64,000 nucleotides of DNA. Origin: Stagnimonas aquatica (GTDB lineage: Bacteria; Pseudomonadota; Gammaproteobacteria; Nevskiales; Nevskiaceae). A program made the translations under genes and the position numbers. Below are positions 40,667 through 49,845 of this stretch, piece after piece. The stretch spans positions 62,001-126,000 of the forward strand of contig NZ_RJVO01000009.1 of the NCBI RefSeq assembly GCF_003730135.1, read 5' to 3'. The notes beneath the pieces were generated by a model, which did no database searches, had not been told where the DNA came from, and saw nothing but the letters and a program-made list of their open reading frames with translations. Numbering within the stretch: position 1 is the stretch's first letter; every line of letters begins with the position of its first letter.

Positions 40667-40830
40667 GGCGAATGTGCTGCCAACTTGGCGTAAGACTTGC
40701 GTTAGAGTATGCACACGTTCACGGCTCGTCGCCGCAGAGTGCTGCGCTCCCTAGAGAAGTAGTGCGTTGAAACTGACGATCCGCTCATAGCAACACTCGG
40801 TCAAGGGCTTTAGCAAGGGACCCCTACAGC

Positions 40831-42051
40831 ATGAAGAAACTAGTTTTGGCTGCCTCCATGGCGGCTGTCGCCCACAGCGTTTCCGCGTTCGAACTGCTTG
40901 ATCTGTCCAAGGCCTACGGTGCCGGCATGTTCAGCTATGTCGAGACCAATAACGCCCGTCCCAGCGACTACGGCACCGGCTTTCAGCTGGTTGCCGGCGT
41001 TCCGCTGAGCGCGCATCTCAACCTGGAAGCCACCAGCTTCCTGAGCTACCTGCCGCGCAACACCGACGATACCGCCGACGGCAATCTGGGCCTGGGTCTG
41101 GATCTGCTGGTGATCCAGCGCGAAGGCAAGTGGAGCAGCTTCCTGCTCGGCGGCTTTGGCGCGGTCTATGACGACGTCAGCAGCCAGGGCCAGACGGCGC
41201 CCTACGTCAACCTCGGTTTTGGTCTGGCGCGCGCTCTGCCCTGGAAGAATCTCTCGGTGCGCGGCGAAGTTCGCGGCGTCTACGACTTCAACGACAACCT
41301 CGGCTACGACCCGAATGTGAAGGCGGGCGGCGGCATCGACCTGCGCTTCAATCTCGGCCTGGTCTACGGTCTGTTCGGCCAAGAGCCCGTGCCCCCGCCT
41401 CCGGCCGACACCGATGGCGACGGCGTGGCCGATCCCAGCGACCAGTGCCCCAACACCCCGCCCGGCACCGCCGTGGACGCGGTGGGCTGCCCGCTGCCGC
41501 CGGCCGACACCGACGGTGACGGCGTGGTCGATACGCTGGACCAGTGCCCCGACACCCCGGCCGGCACCGTGGTTGATGCCCGTGGCTGCCCGCCGCCGGC
41601 CCCGGTCGGCAACCCCGACCTCGACGGCGACGGCGTGCTCAACGAAGTCGATCAGTGCCCCGACACCCCGAAGGGCTTCAAGGTGGACGGCGTCGGTTGC
41701 ATGGTTGAGCAGACCGTGGCGCTGCAGAGCGTCAACTTCGAGTTCGGCTCCGATGCGCTGACCGCCGAAGCCAAGGCCATCCTCGACGGCATCGCCAAGA
41801 GCCTGGCGGCGCAGACGGCGGTGAAGGTGCAGGTGACCGGCCACACCGACTCGCTCGGTCCGCAGTCCTACAACCTGACGCTGTCGCAGAAGCGCGCCAA
41901 GTCGGTGATTGCCTACCTGACCAGCACCGGCGTCGCCGCCGAGCGACTCAGCTCCGAGGGCGAGGGCGAGTTCAGCCCGATCGCCAGCAACGACACCGAA
42001 GAAGGCCGCGCCAAGAACCGTCGCGTCGAGTTCAAGATCCTGACCCAGTAA
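40831..42051 (+). CDS. OmpA family protein with thrombospondin type 3 repeats
   Basis: A 406-aa outer-membrane protein. Signal peptide about 1-19; an N-terminal eight-strand-type beta-barrel region to about residue 185; a calcium-binding linker with three 'DTDGDGV'/'DLDGDGV' type repeats each followed by 'DQCPxTPxG' and a cysteine; and the C-terminal OmpA peptidoglycan-binding domain with 'VQVTGHTDSLGPQSYNLTLS' and 'KNRRVEFKI'. It anchors the outer membrane to the cell wall. An intrinsic terminator follows. Confidence 0.95.
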   Translation: MKKLVLAASMAAVAHSVSAFELLDLSKAYGAGMFSYVETNNARPSDYGTGFQLVAGVPLSAHLNLEATSFLSYLPRNTDDTADGNLGLGLDLLVIQREGKWSSFLLGGFGAVYDDVSSQGQTAPYVNLGFGLARALPWKNLSVRGEVRGVYDFNDNLGYDPNVKAGGGIDLRFNLGLVYGLFGQEPVPPPPADTDGDGVADPSDQCPNTPPGTAVDAVGCPLPPADTDGDGVVDTLDQCPDTPAGTVVDARGCPPPAPVGNPDLDGDGVLNEVDQCPDTPKGFKVDGVGCMVEQTVALQSVNFEFGSDALTAEAKAILDGIAKSLAAQTAVKVQVTGHTDSLGPQSYNLTLSQKRAKSVIAYLTSTGVAAERLSSEGEGEFSPIASNDTEEGRAKNRRVEFKILTQ

Positions 42052-42069
42052 GCGGGCGGCGGCATCAAG

Positions 42070-42102
42070 CCGGGGCGGATGCCGATCCGCCCCGGTTTTT
42101 TT
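42070..42102 (+). terminator. Intrinsic terminator of the OmpA-family gene
   Basis: CCGGGGCGGAT, a 4-nt loop, ATCCGCCCCGG, then seven T residues. Perfect 11-bp stem beginning 19 bp after the stop codon. Confidence 0.95.
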
Positions 42103-42116
42103 GTGCCCGGCAGCGA

Positions 42117-43889
42117 TCAGCCGCGTAGCTGCTCGGCGATCTCCGGCAACCGCGCCATGGCGTGGCGGTAGCCCTTCTCGACAATGGCGTCGAGGCTCTT
42201 CCAGTCGAAGGTCTGGATGCCGCCCACCGGCATCCGCAGGTAGAGGTCGGCGCATTCGGCGCGGCGGCGCACGCCGCTTTCCGAGGTGAGGGTGGAAGTC
42301 CGAAACAGGATGTCGAGCAGGCCCACGCGGCGGCCGTCGGCGCCGGCGCGCAGCACCGCCTCGAAATCGGGGCCTTCCACCCCCGGCGCGGCGATGCTGC
42401 CTTCGGTGGACACGTCGCTGGCGATGATCGGCCCACGCGCGAGATTCTGCATGACGTCGGTGGGCAGGCTGTTGACCACCGCCCCGTCGGCGAGCAGATC
42501 GCCGCGCCAGGCCACCGGCGGCGCCACGCCGGGAATGCACATGCTGGTGCCCACCCAGGCCGCGAGCGGGCCGCGGTCGTGGACCACCGCAGTCCCGCGG
42601 GTGAGATTGGTGCTGACGCAGTAATAGGGCATGCGCAGCTGTTCGATCTGGACGTCGCCGAAGACTTCCAGCAGGCGCTTGCGCAGCTTGCGGCCGCCGA
42701 TCAGCGCCACCCGCGGCAGCATGTAGTCGTTGAGCAGGTTGCGGCTGACGAAGGTGTCGCGGGTGATCTGCAGGATGGTGGCGTGGTCGTGACCGCAGGC
42801 GTGCAGCGCGGAGACGAAGGCCCCCATGCTGGTGCCGCCGATCAGATCGGCCGGCAGTTGCAGCTCCGACAACGCGCGCAGCAGGCCGATGTGCGCAAAA
42901 CCACGCGCACCACCGCCGCCCAAGACCAGCCCCAGGCCGCGCCCGGTGAGCTGGCGCACCAGGGCGTGGACATCGGCTTCGACACCCGGCCGCAGGTAGT
43001 AGTGACCGCTGGCGTGCAGCGCCTGGCACCAGGCGCTGGTAGCGATGGCCGCCGCGCCGGCTGGCCGCAACAGGACGCAATCCACCGGCGTGCGCACCGA
43101 GGCGCGCGCCAGCGCTTCCAGCATCCGTGAGGGCGCCGGCTGGGCGTTGGCATCGGCCAGCACCAGGACCCGGTCGGCCTGACGCAGCGCACGCAGCGAC
43201 CAGGCCGCGTCGCCATGCCCGGCATCGAACACCAGATAGTCGTGCTCAGCCTCCACCGCGTTGAGCCAGGCCATCAGCCGCCCCTCCTCGGCTCCCTGCC
43301 CCGGCGGCAGGCCGGAGGCACCTGCGCCGAGGGCTGCGTCGACGCGCGCAGCGTCGATCAGCAGGCAGCGGCTGCGCTGGCCGAGCGCGGCCTGGCAACT
43401 GCGCGCCAGCGCGCTGGCATCGAGATCGGGCGTGGCCGCCACCACCGCGAAGGTGCGGGTGCGCCTGGCCTTGGCCAGCAAGGCACTGCGGCTGTTCTGG
43501 CGCAGGCGGGCGACGATCACCCGCGCCACCGCCACCAGGGCGGCCGGATGGTCGAGCACGAAGGCGTAGAAGGCCTCGCTGGAGAACCTCCACAGCAGGC
43601 TGTCGCGCAGGGCGTGCACCGAGGCCCCGCGCACTTCGCCGGACAGCACGCCGATCTCGCCGATCGGTTCCAGCCGGGCGATGTCACCGGCGACTTCGCC
43701 ACTGGGCAGCACCGCGCGCAGGCGTCCGGTGGCGACGATGTAGAGCGCGTCGGAATCGTCGCCGGCGGAGAACAGGGTCTCGCCGCCGCGCACGGTCACC
43801 GCCTTGGCGCAGGCCGCCAGGGTATCCAGCGCCGCCGGCTCCAGACCGAGGAACAGCTCGCACTCCGCGAGTGTGCTGCGCGCCTCCAT
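42117..43889 (-). CDS. Patatin-like phospholipase with cyclic-nucleotide-binding domain (NTE/RssA type)
   Basis: A 590-aa protein. N-terminal cNMP-binding fold (about 10-125, 'GGETLFSAGDDSDALYIVAT', 'GEIGVLSGEVRGASVHALRD'), a middle region with nucleotide-loop-like strands (about 140-290), and a patatin domain from about 320: oxyanion 'LVLGGGGARGFAHIGLLRAL', Ser in 'GGTSMGAF' and Asp in 'LLADGAVVNSLP' (DGA rather than DGG). This is the domain order of neuropathy-target-esterase-type lysophospholipases. It is divergent from the TetR gene at 44066. Confidence 0.93.
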   Translation of the reverse strand: MEARSTLAECELFLGLEPAALDTLAACAKAVTVRGGETLFSAGDDSDALYIVATGRLRAVLPSGEVAGDIARLEPIGEIGVLSGEVRGASVHALRDSLLWRFSSEAFYAFVLDHPAALVAVARVIVARLRQNSRSALLAKARRTRTFAVVAATPDLDASALARSCQAALGQRSRCLLIDAARVDAALGAGASGLPPGQGAEEGRLMAWLNAVEAEHDYLVFDAGHGDAAWSLRALRQADRVLVLADANAQPAPSRMLEALARASVRTPVDCVLLRPAGAAAIATSAWCQALHASGHYYLRPGVEADVHALVRQLTGRGLGLVLGGGGARGFAHIGLLRALSELQLPADLIGGTSMGAFVSALHACGHDHATILQITRDTFVSRNLLNDYMLPRVALIGGRKLRKRLLEVFGDVQIEQLRMPYYCVSTNLTRGTAVVHDRGPLAAWVGTSMCIPGVAPPVAWRGDLLADGAVVNSLPTDVMQNLARGPIIASDVSTEGSIAAPGVEGPDFEAVLRAGADGRRVGLLDILFRTSTLTSESGVRRRAECADLYLRMPVGGIQTFDWKSLDAIVEKGYRHAMARLPEIAEQLRG

Positions 43890-44044
43890 GGTCTGACTGC
43901 TCCCGGCGGGTTGAAGAGTGGAATGCCCGCGAGTGTAGCGGAGCCCTCACCTCCGGCGCCCCGCCTTTGCTCATTGCCGGCGCGAACTCGTTGCTGACGG
44001 CCTTGGCAGTTGGCGCAGCGCGCGTCGAGAAGATATTGTCTATC

Positions 44045-44057
44045 TGTAAACTTTGGA
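44045..44057. promoter_or_regulatory. TGTAAACTTT site upstream of TetR gene
   Basis: TGTAAACTTTGGA lies 9 bp before the TetR start and matches 11 of 13 positions of TGTAAACTTTACA in the DUF1329/DUF1302 intergenic region (46163-46175). It is the weaker, half-conserved member of the proposed operator set. Confidence 0.5.
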
Positions 44058-44065
44058 CCAGCCCG

Positions 44066-44680
44066 ATGCCAGCCAAGCCTCGCAAGACCGCTGAACCGGT
44101 CGCCAAGCGCGCCTACCTCAGCCGCGACCAGCGCCGTCAGACCCTGCTCGCGGCAGCGGCGGGCATCGTCGAGCGCCAGGGTTGGCCAGCCCTGACCATG
44201 AGCGCGCTCGCCGAACAGGGCGGCACCAGCCGGCAGCTGGTCTACCAGCACTTCCCCAGCCTGGACAAGCTGCTCGCGGACACCGCCTGGTACATCTTCA
44301 ACGACACCATGGCCGGCACCCAGGCCTCAATCAGCGCCAACCCCGGCAGCCTGCAGGAGGCGGTGAAATCGGCCGAGGCCGTCACCCTCGATCTTTCTCC
44401 GGGCCTGGGCGACGCGCTCTGGCAGTTGATCGCCGGCACGGCGGGCGGCTCGCCGGAACTCGAGCGGATGCGCATCGGCTTCCGCGATTTGATCGGTGGG
44501 CTCTGGGCCAAGCCAGTGCGCAAACAGCTGGGCCTCGGCCTGGCCGATGGCAAGGCCTACGCCTGGATGACCATGATGGCCTTCTGGGGCATGCGCCAGC
44601 TGGTGCGCGACGGGGTGATCTCGCGCAGCCAGGGCGTGCGCCTGTTCAACCAGATGCTGGAGCGCATCGTCCGCCCCTGA
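44066..44680 (+). CDS. TetR/AcrR family transcriptional regulator
   Basis: A 204-aa repressor. The HTH at about 35-65 reads 'LTMSALAEQGGTSRQLVYQH' then 'FPSLDKLLADTAWYIF'. The C-terminal domain should bind a small hydrophobic ligand. The start gives a Lys/Pro-rich tail; an upstream frame is non-conserved. The gene is convergent with DUF1329 and close to the divergent DUF1329/DUF1302 promoters, and TGTAAACT-containing sites occur before this gene, between those two genes, and at the GST/HCCA region. It is the best candidate regulator of all three. Confidence 0.9.
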   Translation: MPAKPRKTAEPVAKRAYLSRDQRRQTLLAAAAGIVERQGWPALTMSALAEQGGTSRQLVYQHFPSLDKLLADTAWYIFNDTMAGTQASISANPGSLQEAVKSAEAVTLDLSPGLGDALWQLIAGTAGGSPELERMRIGFRDLIGGLWAKPVRKQLGLGLADGKAYAWMTMMAFWGMRQLVRDGVISRSQGVRLFNQMLERIVRP

Positions 44681-44701
44681 GGGCGGACACGCGATCCGCC
44701 G

Positions 44702-46108
44702 CTACTTGCGCAGCTTGCGGCCGGCCAGGGTCTGCGGACGGAAGTAGGCATCGTCGAAGCTGGCGCCGAAATCCGGGAAGTCGTCGCCGGTGTAGCTGGC
44801 GGTGACGAAGTAGCGGCCGCTCTGCAGGTCGTAATGCACTTCCGGACTGCCAGTGGTGGCCGGCACGAACGGGAAGGTGGCCAGATGCGCTTCCTGGTAG
44901 CGCCAGAGCTGGTCGCGGTCGTCGTAGCAGTCCACCGCCGCGATGCTCCAGCTGTCTTCGTCGACGTAGAACATCCGGCGCCGGAAGCTGTGACGGACCC
45001 CGGGCTTGAGACTGGCCTCGACCACCCAGACCCGGTGCAGCTCGTAGCGGCTCAGCTCGGGATTCAGCGCGCCCTTGCGGATCAGCTTGTCGTAGCTGAC
45101 ATCTGGCGCCAGCAGACGCGTGGAGTTGTAGGGGATGTAGATCTCGCGCTTGCCGAGCAGCTTCCAGCTATAGCGGTCGAGCGCGCCGTTGTACATGTCG
45201 GTCTGGTCGTTGAACATCAGACCGTCCGCCGAGGCCTTGGGATTGTCGTAGCCGACATTGGGCGCGCGCCGCGTGCGCCCCAGCCCCGGGTTGTAGATCC
45301 AGGCGCTGCGGCCACCCTCGGTCTGGTCGGTGCTCTCGTGCACCAGCAGCAACTGGCCGGCGATGCGCTTGGGCGAGAGCACTTCCTGCAGGTAGTAGAG
45401 GATCAGGCCGTCTTCAATCGGGCTCGGCGCCTTCGGGTCGCCGTACTTGAGCTTCACGTCCTCGACGATGCGCGCCAGCTGGTAGCTGCCGTCGCGGGCG
45501 ACGATCACCTCGTTGTTGTAGCGGCGCACCGCGCTGCCACGGAACTTCAGCTTGTGGTTCCAGATCACCTCGGCGCCGTTCTGCGGAATCGGGAACGGCA
45601 CGCCCAGCTTGGCGCCACTGAGCTTGTCGGTGCCTTCGAGCCGGGCATTGACCGCGTTGGCGCGGGTCGCGGCTTCCACCGCCGGCAGATTGAACGCCGG
45701 TCGCAGGCTGGGGAATACCCGCATCTGGAACTCCGGCACCTGCTCCAGCAGCGCGCGCTGGCCGGCGGTGAGCTGCGCCGCGTACTGGGCGGCATTGGCC
45801 TTGCTGATGACGAAGCGCGGCTTGTCGCCGGCGTCCTTCGGCGCCAGCGCCGCCTGCACCGCCTCGGGCTGCTTCTGCCGCAGGGTCTGCAAGTCGCCGT
45901 AGCGCAACTGCATCTGCTCGGGGCGATAGCTCTTGCTCCCGGTCCAGGCCGGGATGGTGCCGGCGGCGTTGCCGGCAGCCTCGGCGCCCGAAGGCGTCAG
46001 CGTGGCGCCCAGCTTCGCCGCCTCGGCGGCGCTCACTGCCGCCGTCGCCGGGCCGGCGACCAGTGCACCCAGGCAGAGGGCATAGGCCCACGCGTTCTTG
46101 GCATCCAT
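44702..46108 (-). CDS. DUF1329 domain protein (outer-membrane lipoprotein-sorting-like)
   Basis: A 468-aa exported protein: signal peptide about 1-23, then the LolA/LolB-like DUF1329 fold with family stretches 'TLTPSGAEAAGNAAGTIPAW', 'GRSAWIYNPGLGRTRRAPNV' and 'LNPELSRYELHRVWVVEASL'. DUF1329 and DUF1302 proteins are usually encoded together in proteobacteria that use steroids, lipids or hydrocarbons and are thought to handle hydrophobic compounds at the outer membrane. The start follows GGGAGGAGAG. It is divergent from DUF1302 with a shared operator. Confidence 0.93.
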   Translation of the reverse strand: MDAKNAWAYALCLGALVAGPATAAVSAAEAAKLGATLTPSGAEAAGNAAGTIPAWTGSKSYRPEQMQLRYGDLQTLRQKQPEAVQAALAPKDAGDKPRFVISKANAAQYAAQLTAGQRALLEQVPEFQMRVFPSLRPAFNLPAVEAATRANAVNARLEGTDKLSGAKLGVPFPIPQNGAEVIWNHKLKFRGSAVRRYNNEVIVARDGSYQLARIVEDVKLKYGDPKAPSPIEDGLILYYLQEVLSPKRIAGQLLLVHESTDQTEGGRSAWIYNPGLGRTRRAPNVGYDNPKASADGLMFNDQTDMYNGALDRYSWKLLGKREIYIPYNSTRLLAPDVSYDKLIRKGALNPELSRYELHRVWVVEASLKPGVRHSFRRRMFYVDEDSWSIAAVDCYDDRDQLWRYQEAHLATFPFVPATTGSPEVHYDLQSGRYFVTASYTGDDFPDFGASFDDAYFRPQTLAGRKLRK

Positions 46109-46153
46109 CGTTCTCTCCTCCCGGCCGGAGCCGGCGCCCGTCTTGCGGGCTTT

Positions 46154-46195
46154 TTGACTGTGTGTAAACTTTACATCCTGTAAATCGTTAGTCAA
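46154..46195. promoter_or_regulatory. Overlapping divergent promoters with central operator (DUF1329/DUF1302)
   Basis: TTGACT occurs facing inward on both strands (46154-46159 plus, 46190-46195 minus), so two -35 boxes flank one operator region. Between them lie TGTAAACTTTACA (46163-46175) and the perfect dyad TTTACATCCTGTAAA (46170-46184), which covers both expected -10 positions (minus-strand TAAAGT at 46168-46173, 16-bp spacer). A repressor bound here would block both genes. Confidence 0.65.
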
Positions 46196-46269
46196 GACGA
46201 ATCGCGCGCCAGTCTGGCGACGCGGCGCAAGACCGGCCAGCCAGGCCGGCGCATGGCTAGAGGAGCGAG

Positions 46270-48417
46270 ATGAACAAGACACTGTGGCTGGCCGCACTCG
46301 GCCTGTGGTCGCTAGGCGCTGGCGCGGTGGATTTCGACCTCGGCCCGGCGAGCGGCGCACTCAACACGCGGATCTCGCTGGGCGCGGCGGTGCGTACCGA
46401 GGGCCGCGACTACCGGCTGATCGCCAAGCTCGCCAACCCCGGCCAGCTCGGGCTCTGCGACGCCGACGACTGCCAGTCGCAGACCGGCAGCGCCGCCCCC
46501 AATCAGCGACTGGTCGATGCCCGTGGCGCCTTTTCCGGCGTCAACGAAGACAACGGCAATCTCAACTACGACCGTGGCGACTGGGTCAGCGCGCCCTTGC
46601 AGTTGCGGCCCAAGCTGGAGCTGGTCTGGGGCGACTGGCAGTTCCAGGCTTCGGGCCTGCTGTTCTACGACTTCGTGAACACCGGCTTCGACGACTACCA
46701 CGCCGATACCAAGTTCCAGCCGCAGCGCACCCCTCGCTCCGACGATGTCGAGTCGCTGTTCGCCAAGCGCCATCGGCTCGGAAACCTGTTCGTCGCCGGC
46801 AGCTTCGAGCTGGGCGGCCACGAATTGCTGCTGCGCCTGGGCAACCAGGTGCTGAACTGGGGCGAAGCCAATCTGGTGCAGTTCAACACCCTCTCGGAAT
46901 GGGCGCCGCTGGACGCGCCGATGCTGGCCATGCCCGGCGCCGAACCCAGCCAGTTGCAGCTCGCCACGCCGTTGGCGGTGGCCAGCCTGACGCTCACCGA
47001 CGCGCTGTCGCTAGAGGCGGTCTACCAATTGCAGTGGCGCGGCGCCAAGCTGCCGGCCGCCGGCAGCCTGCTGTCGTTCAGCGATGTCGCCGGCGGCGGC
47101 GAATACGCGATCCTCGGCTTCGGCAACTTCCACGAAGATCCGGACCGGCAGTTCCGGCCCGCCGGCCTCGCCTCGGCGATCTCGCAGGCCACCCGCACCG
47201 TCTACCTGCCCGACGAGGACTTCGGTGCCCCGCGCGACAGCGGCCAGTTCGGCCTGCGGCTCAACTACCTCGCCGACTGGCTCAACAACGGCACCGAACT
47301 GGCCCTGCACTATCTGCACTACCACAGCCGCTACCCGGTGCTGAGCGGCTACGCCGCCAATGCCAGTTGCACGCGCGACGCCAATGGCGGCGGTTTCGCG
47401 GGCGCCTTTCTCGCCTGCCAGGGCTTCAGCCAAAGCTTCAACCCCATCGGCCGCGAGCCCTTGCCGGTGGATACCGCGCGGCTGTTCCTCGACTTTCCCG
47501 AGGACATCGACCTGATCGGCCTGTCGTTCAACACCAACGTCGGCGACTGGGCCTTCTCCGGCGAGTACGCCTACCGCCCCAACCAGCCCTTGCAGATCCT
47601 GCAATCGGACGTGCTGTTCGCCACGCTCGGCCCGGCGTTTCCGGCCCAGGACATCCCCATCGGCGCCGCCAGCCTCACCGACCCCGCGCTGCTCGCCGGA
47701 CTGCCACCGGCGCTGGCGCAGCCGCTGATGAGCTTGCAGGCCAGTCTGTTGCCGCAACTGCCCAGCGGAACCGGCTTCGTGCTGCCCGGCGAGAACAACG
47801 CGGTGCCGGATTTCCTCAGCCGCTACCGTGGCGTCACCATCAATGCCGGCGACTACATCCCCGGCTACGAGCGCCAGCAGGTCTCGCAGCTCAGTCTCAC
47901 CGGCATCCGCACCTTCGCCGACAACCCGGTGGGGGCCTCGCAGATCTTCTGGGTGTTCGAGGCCGCCGCGCTCTACGTGCACGACCTGCCCAAGCGCGGC
48001 GAGCTGTACTTCGAGGGTGCCGGCGACCGCACCCATCCTTCGGCCGGCGCCGACGGCACCGGCAGCCCCGACGGCCAGCCGGACAGCCGCCACATCAATC
48101 CCACCCAGATGACCTCGGGCTTCGCCACCAGCTTGGCCTACGGCTACCGCAGCCTGCTGCGACTGAGCTACAACGACCTGCCCGGCGGCATCACCATCAA
48201 CCCGGCGCTGGTCTGGCTGCACGACCTCAAGGGCACCTCGCCGGCACCGATCATCAACTTCATCGAAGGCCGTCGGGTGCTGCTGAGCAATGTCACCGTC
48301 GAGTTCCAGGACGACTGGTCGGCCGGCCTCACCTACCAGGTGTTCGACGGCGGCGGCACCCGCCACCGCCTGAGCGACCGCGACAATCTTTCGCTCTACG
48401 TCGCCAAGGTGTTCTGA
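46270..48417 (+). CDS. DUF1302 domain outer-membrane protein
   Basis: A 715-aa protein with a signal peptide (about 1-19) and long beta-rich sequence typical of DUF1302 porin-like proteins: 'DLGPASGALNTRISLGAAVR', 'GNQVLNWGEANLVQFNTLSE', 'LDFPEDIDLIGLSFNTNVGD' and a C-terminal 'NLSLYVAKVF' ending in Phe, as for outer-membrane barrels. It is longer than many family members because of a segment around residues 455-530 ('DIPIGAASLTDPALLAGLPP'). Expected to work with the DUF1329 protein. Start after AGGAG. Confidence 0.93.
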   Translation: MNKTLWLAALGLWSLGAGAVDFDLGPASGALNTRISLGAAVRTEGRDYRLIAKLANPGQLGLCDADDCQSQTGSAAPNQRLVDARGAFSGVNEDNGNLNYDRGDWVSAPLQLRPKLELVWGDWQFQASGLLFYDFVNTGFDDYHADTKFQPQRTPRSDDVESLFAKRHRLGNLFVAGSFELGGHELLLRLGNQVLNWGEANLVQFNTLSEWAPLDAPMLAMPGAEPSQLQLATPLAVASLTLTDALSLEAVYQLQWRGAKLPAAGSLLSFSDVAGGGEYAILGFGNFHEDPDRQFRPAGLASAISQATRTVYLPDEDFGAPRDSGQFGLRLNYLADWLNNGTELALHYLHYHSRYPVLSGYAANASCTRDANGGGFAGAFLACQGFSQSFNPIGREPLPVDTARLFLDFPEDIDLIGLSFNTNVGDWAFSGEYAYRPNQPLQILQSDVLFATLGPAFPAQDIPIGAASLTDPALLAGLPPALAQPLMSLQASLLPQLPSGTGFVLPGENNAVPDFLSRYRGVTINAGDYIPGYERQQVSQLSLTGIRTFADNPVGASQIFWVFEAAALYVHDLPKRGELYFEGAGDRTHPSAGADGTGSPDGQPDSRHINPTQMTSGFATSLAYGYRSLLRLSYNDLPGGITINPALVWLHDLKGTSPAPIINFIEGRRVLLSNVTVEFQDDWSAGLTYQVFDGGGTRHRLSDRDNLSLYVAKVF

Positions 48418-48426
48418 GCCCAGCAG

Positions 48427-49275
48427 CTAGGCCGTCGCTGCGATCTCCCAGCAGGCGGCGGTGAAGCACACCTCGCCATCGCGCAGGAACGGCGCGAACG
48501 CCGGACGCACCGTGGCGATCAGCCGCTCGCGAAGATCCGGCGCCAAGCTCGGCCACAGGCGGCCGAGGTTGCCCAGCCGCGTGAAGTAGGGTTCCAGCGC
48601 CGACTCCGGCATCCGGCACTCCATGTCCAGGGGCGTGATTGCGACATCGCGCCAGCCGGCCTCCTCCAGCAGCAGCCGCACCCGCGCGCGATCGGCGAAG
48701 GCGAACTGGCCCGGCGCATCCGGCGCGCGTGGTGGCGACGCCGGCAGCAGCGGTGCCGCCGCGCGTTCGGCGGTGGTCATGAAGGCGTTCTCGCCCGGAT
48801 GCCGCCAGGCGATCAGGTGCAGTTGCGCCGCCGCTCGCGCGGCGCGGCGCAGGTTGCCGAAGGCCGCCACCGGATCGGCGAAGAACATCACGCCGAAGCG
48901 GGAGACGATGCGGTCAAAGCGGCCGGGCTCGAAGGCGTGGTGCTCGGCGTCGGCACACAGAAAGGCCACCGGCGCGCGGGTCCGCTGATGCCGCGTCCGC
49001 GCCTGGGCGTGCGCGATCATCGGTTCCGAGATGTCGATGCCCAGCACCTGCCCCCCTGCGCCAAGACACTGCGCCAGCGCCAGGGCGGTGGCGCCAGTCC
49101 CGCAGCCGATGTCCAGCACCGTCTGGTCGGCGCCGTCCGCCAGCGCGGCGACCAGGCGCGTCTCGAAAGGCCGGAACAACGCGTCCAGCGTCGCCTGCAA
49201 CTCCACCCAGGCCGCGCCGGCCACGCCGTTCCAGAGCCGCGCCTGTTCGTGATCCTGCCGCTGTTCCATCGTCAT
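48427..49275 (-). CDS. Class I SAM-dependent methyltransferase
   Basis: A 282-aa methyltransferase. The SAM-binding motif is 'VLDIGCGTGATALALAQCLG', followed by 'GIDISEPMIAHAQARTRHQR' and 'FDRIVSRFGVMFFADPVAAF'. Substrate unknown (UbiE/generic small-molecule type). The start is the Met with GGAGG 5 nt upstream. It is divergent from a MerR regulator; a perfect CTCAAGT-CC-ACTTGAG dyad sits between TTGACC and a weak -10 with a 19-bp spacer, the layout of promoters activated by MerR proteins. Confidence 0.9.
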   Translation of the reverse strand: MTMEQRQDHEQARLWNGVAGAAWVELQATLDALFRPFETRLVAALADGADQTVLDIGCGTGATALALAQCLGAGGQVLGIDISEPMIAHAQARTRHQRTRAPVAFLCADAEHHAFEPGRFDRIVSRFGVMFFADPVAAFGNLRRAARAAAQLHLIAWRHPGENAFMTTAERAAAPLLPASPPRAPDAPGQFAFADRARVRLLLEEAGWRDVAITPLDMECRMPESALEPYFTRLGNLGRLWPSLAPDLRERLIATVRPAFAPFLRDGEVCFTAACWEIAATA

Positions 49276-49328
49276 CGCTGCCTCCGCAGAACGCTTGTCT
49301 TGCTGTCGTTGGAGCGGCACTGTGCCAA

Positions 49329-49344
49329 CTCAAGTCCACTTGAG
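49329..49344. promoter_or_regulatory. MerR-type operator
   Basis: Perfect dyad CTCAAGT-CC-ACTTGAG. On the minus strand it fills most of a 19-bp spacer between TTGACC (49349-49344) and CACAGT, reading toward the methyltransferase gene. Long spacers with a central dyad are the mark of MerR-activated promoters. The dyad ends 9 bp before the MerR GTG start. Confidence 0.75.
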
Positions 49345-49353
49345 GTCAAGACC

Positions 49354-49845
49354 GTGCAGGAACTCGACATCGGCGAGGTCGCGCGGCAATCGGGGCTGGC
49401 CGCCTCGACCCTGCGCTACTACGAGGCGCGCGGCCTGATCCGGGCCCTGGGGCGACGTGGCCTGCGGCGCAGTTTCGGCGTCGAGGTGCTGGAAAAGCTG
49501 TCGCTGATCGCGCTCGGCCAGGCGGCCGGCTTTTCACTGGCCGAGATCGCGGCGATGTTCGCGCCGGACGGCCACTTGCAGATCGACCGCCCGAAGCTGC
49601 TGGCGCGCGCCGATCAGGTGGACCGCAGCATCCGCCGGCTGACGGCGCTGCGCGATGGTCTGCGCCACGCGGCGGTGTGCCAGGCCCCCAGCCATCTGGA
49701 ATGCCCCAGCTTCCGGCGCCTGATGCAGGCCGCCGCGCGCGGTGCGATCCGCAGCCCGGAGCCGGCGGATACGAAGGCGCCGCTCAGCCTTCCGACTGGC
49801 GCTCGAACCAGTCGACGCAGGCGGCCGCCTCCAGCACCGGCCTGA
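49354..49845 (+). CDS. MerR family transcriptional regulator
   Basis: A 163-aa MerR regulator with GTG start. HTH 'ELDIGEVARQSGLAASTLRY' and wing 'YEARGLIRALGRRGLRRSFG', then the dimerisation helix and an effector segment with two cysteines ('AVCQAPSHLECPSF'). It does not have the four-Cys cluster of SoxR, although the operator resembles a SoxR box. The C-terminal tail ('RTSRRRRPPPAPA') overlaps the convergent GST gene by 62 bp and may be spurious read-through. Likely activates the divergent methyltransferase. Confidence 0.88.
   Translation: MQELDIGEVARQSGLAASTLRYYEARGLIRALGRRGLRRSFGVEVLEKLSLIALGQAAGFSLAEIAAMFAPDGHLQIDRPKLLARADQVDRSIRRLTALRDGLRHAAVCQAPSHLECPSFRRLMQAAARGAIRSPEPADTKAPLSLPTGARTSRRRRPPPAPA

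Noticed and set aside
49354-49845. SoxR
   Set aside because: The operator resembles a SoxR box but the protein lacks the CxxCxCxxxxxC iron-sulfur cluster motif.
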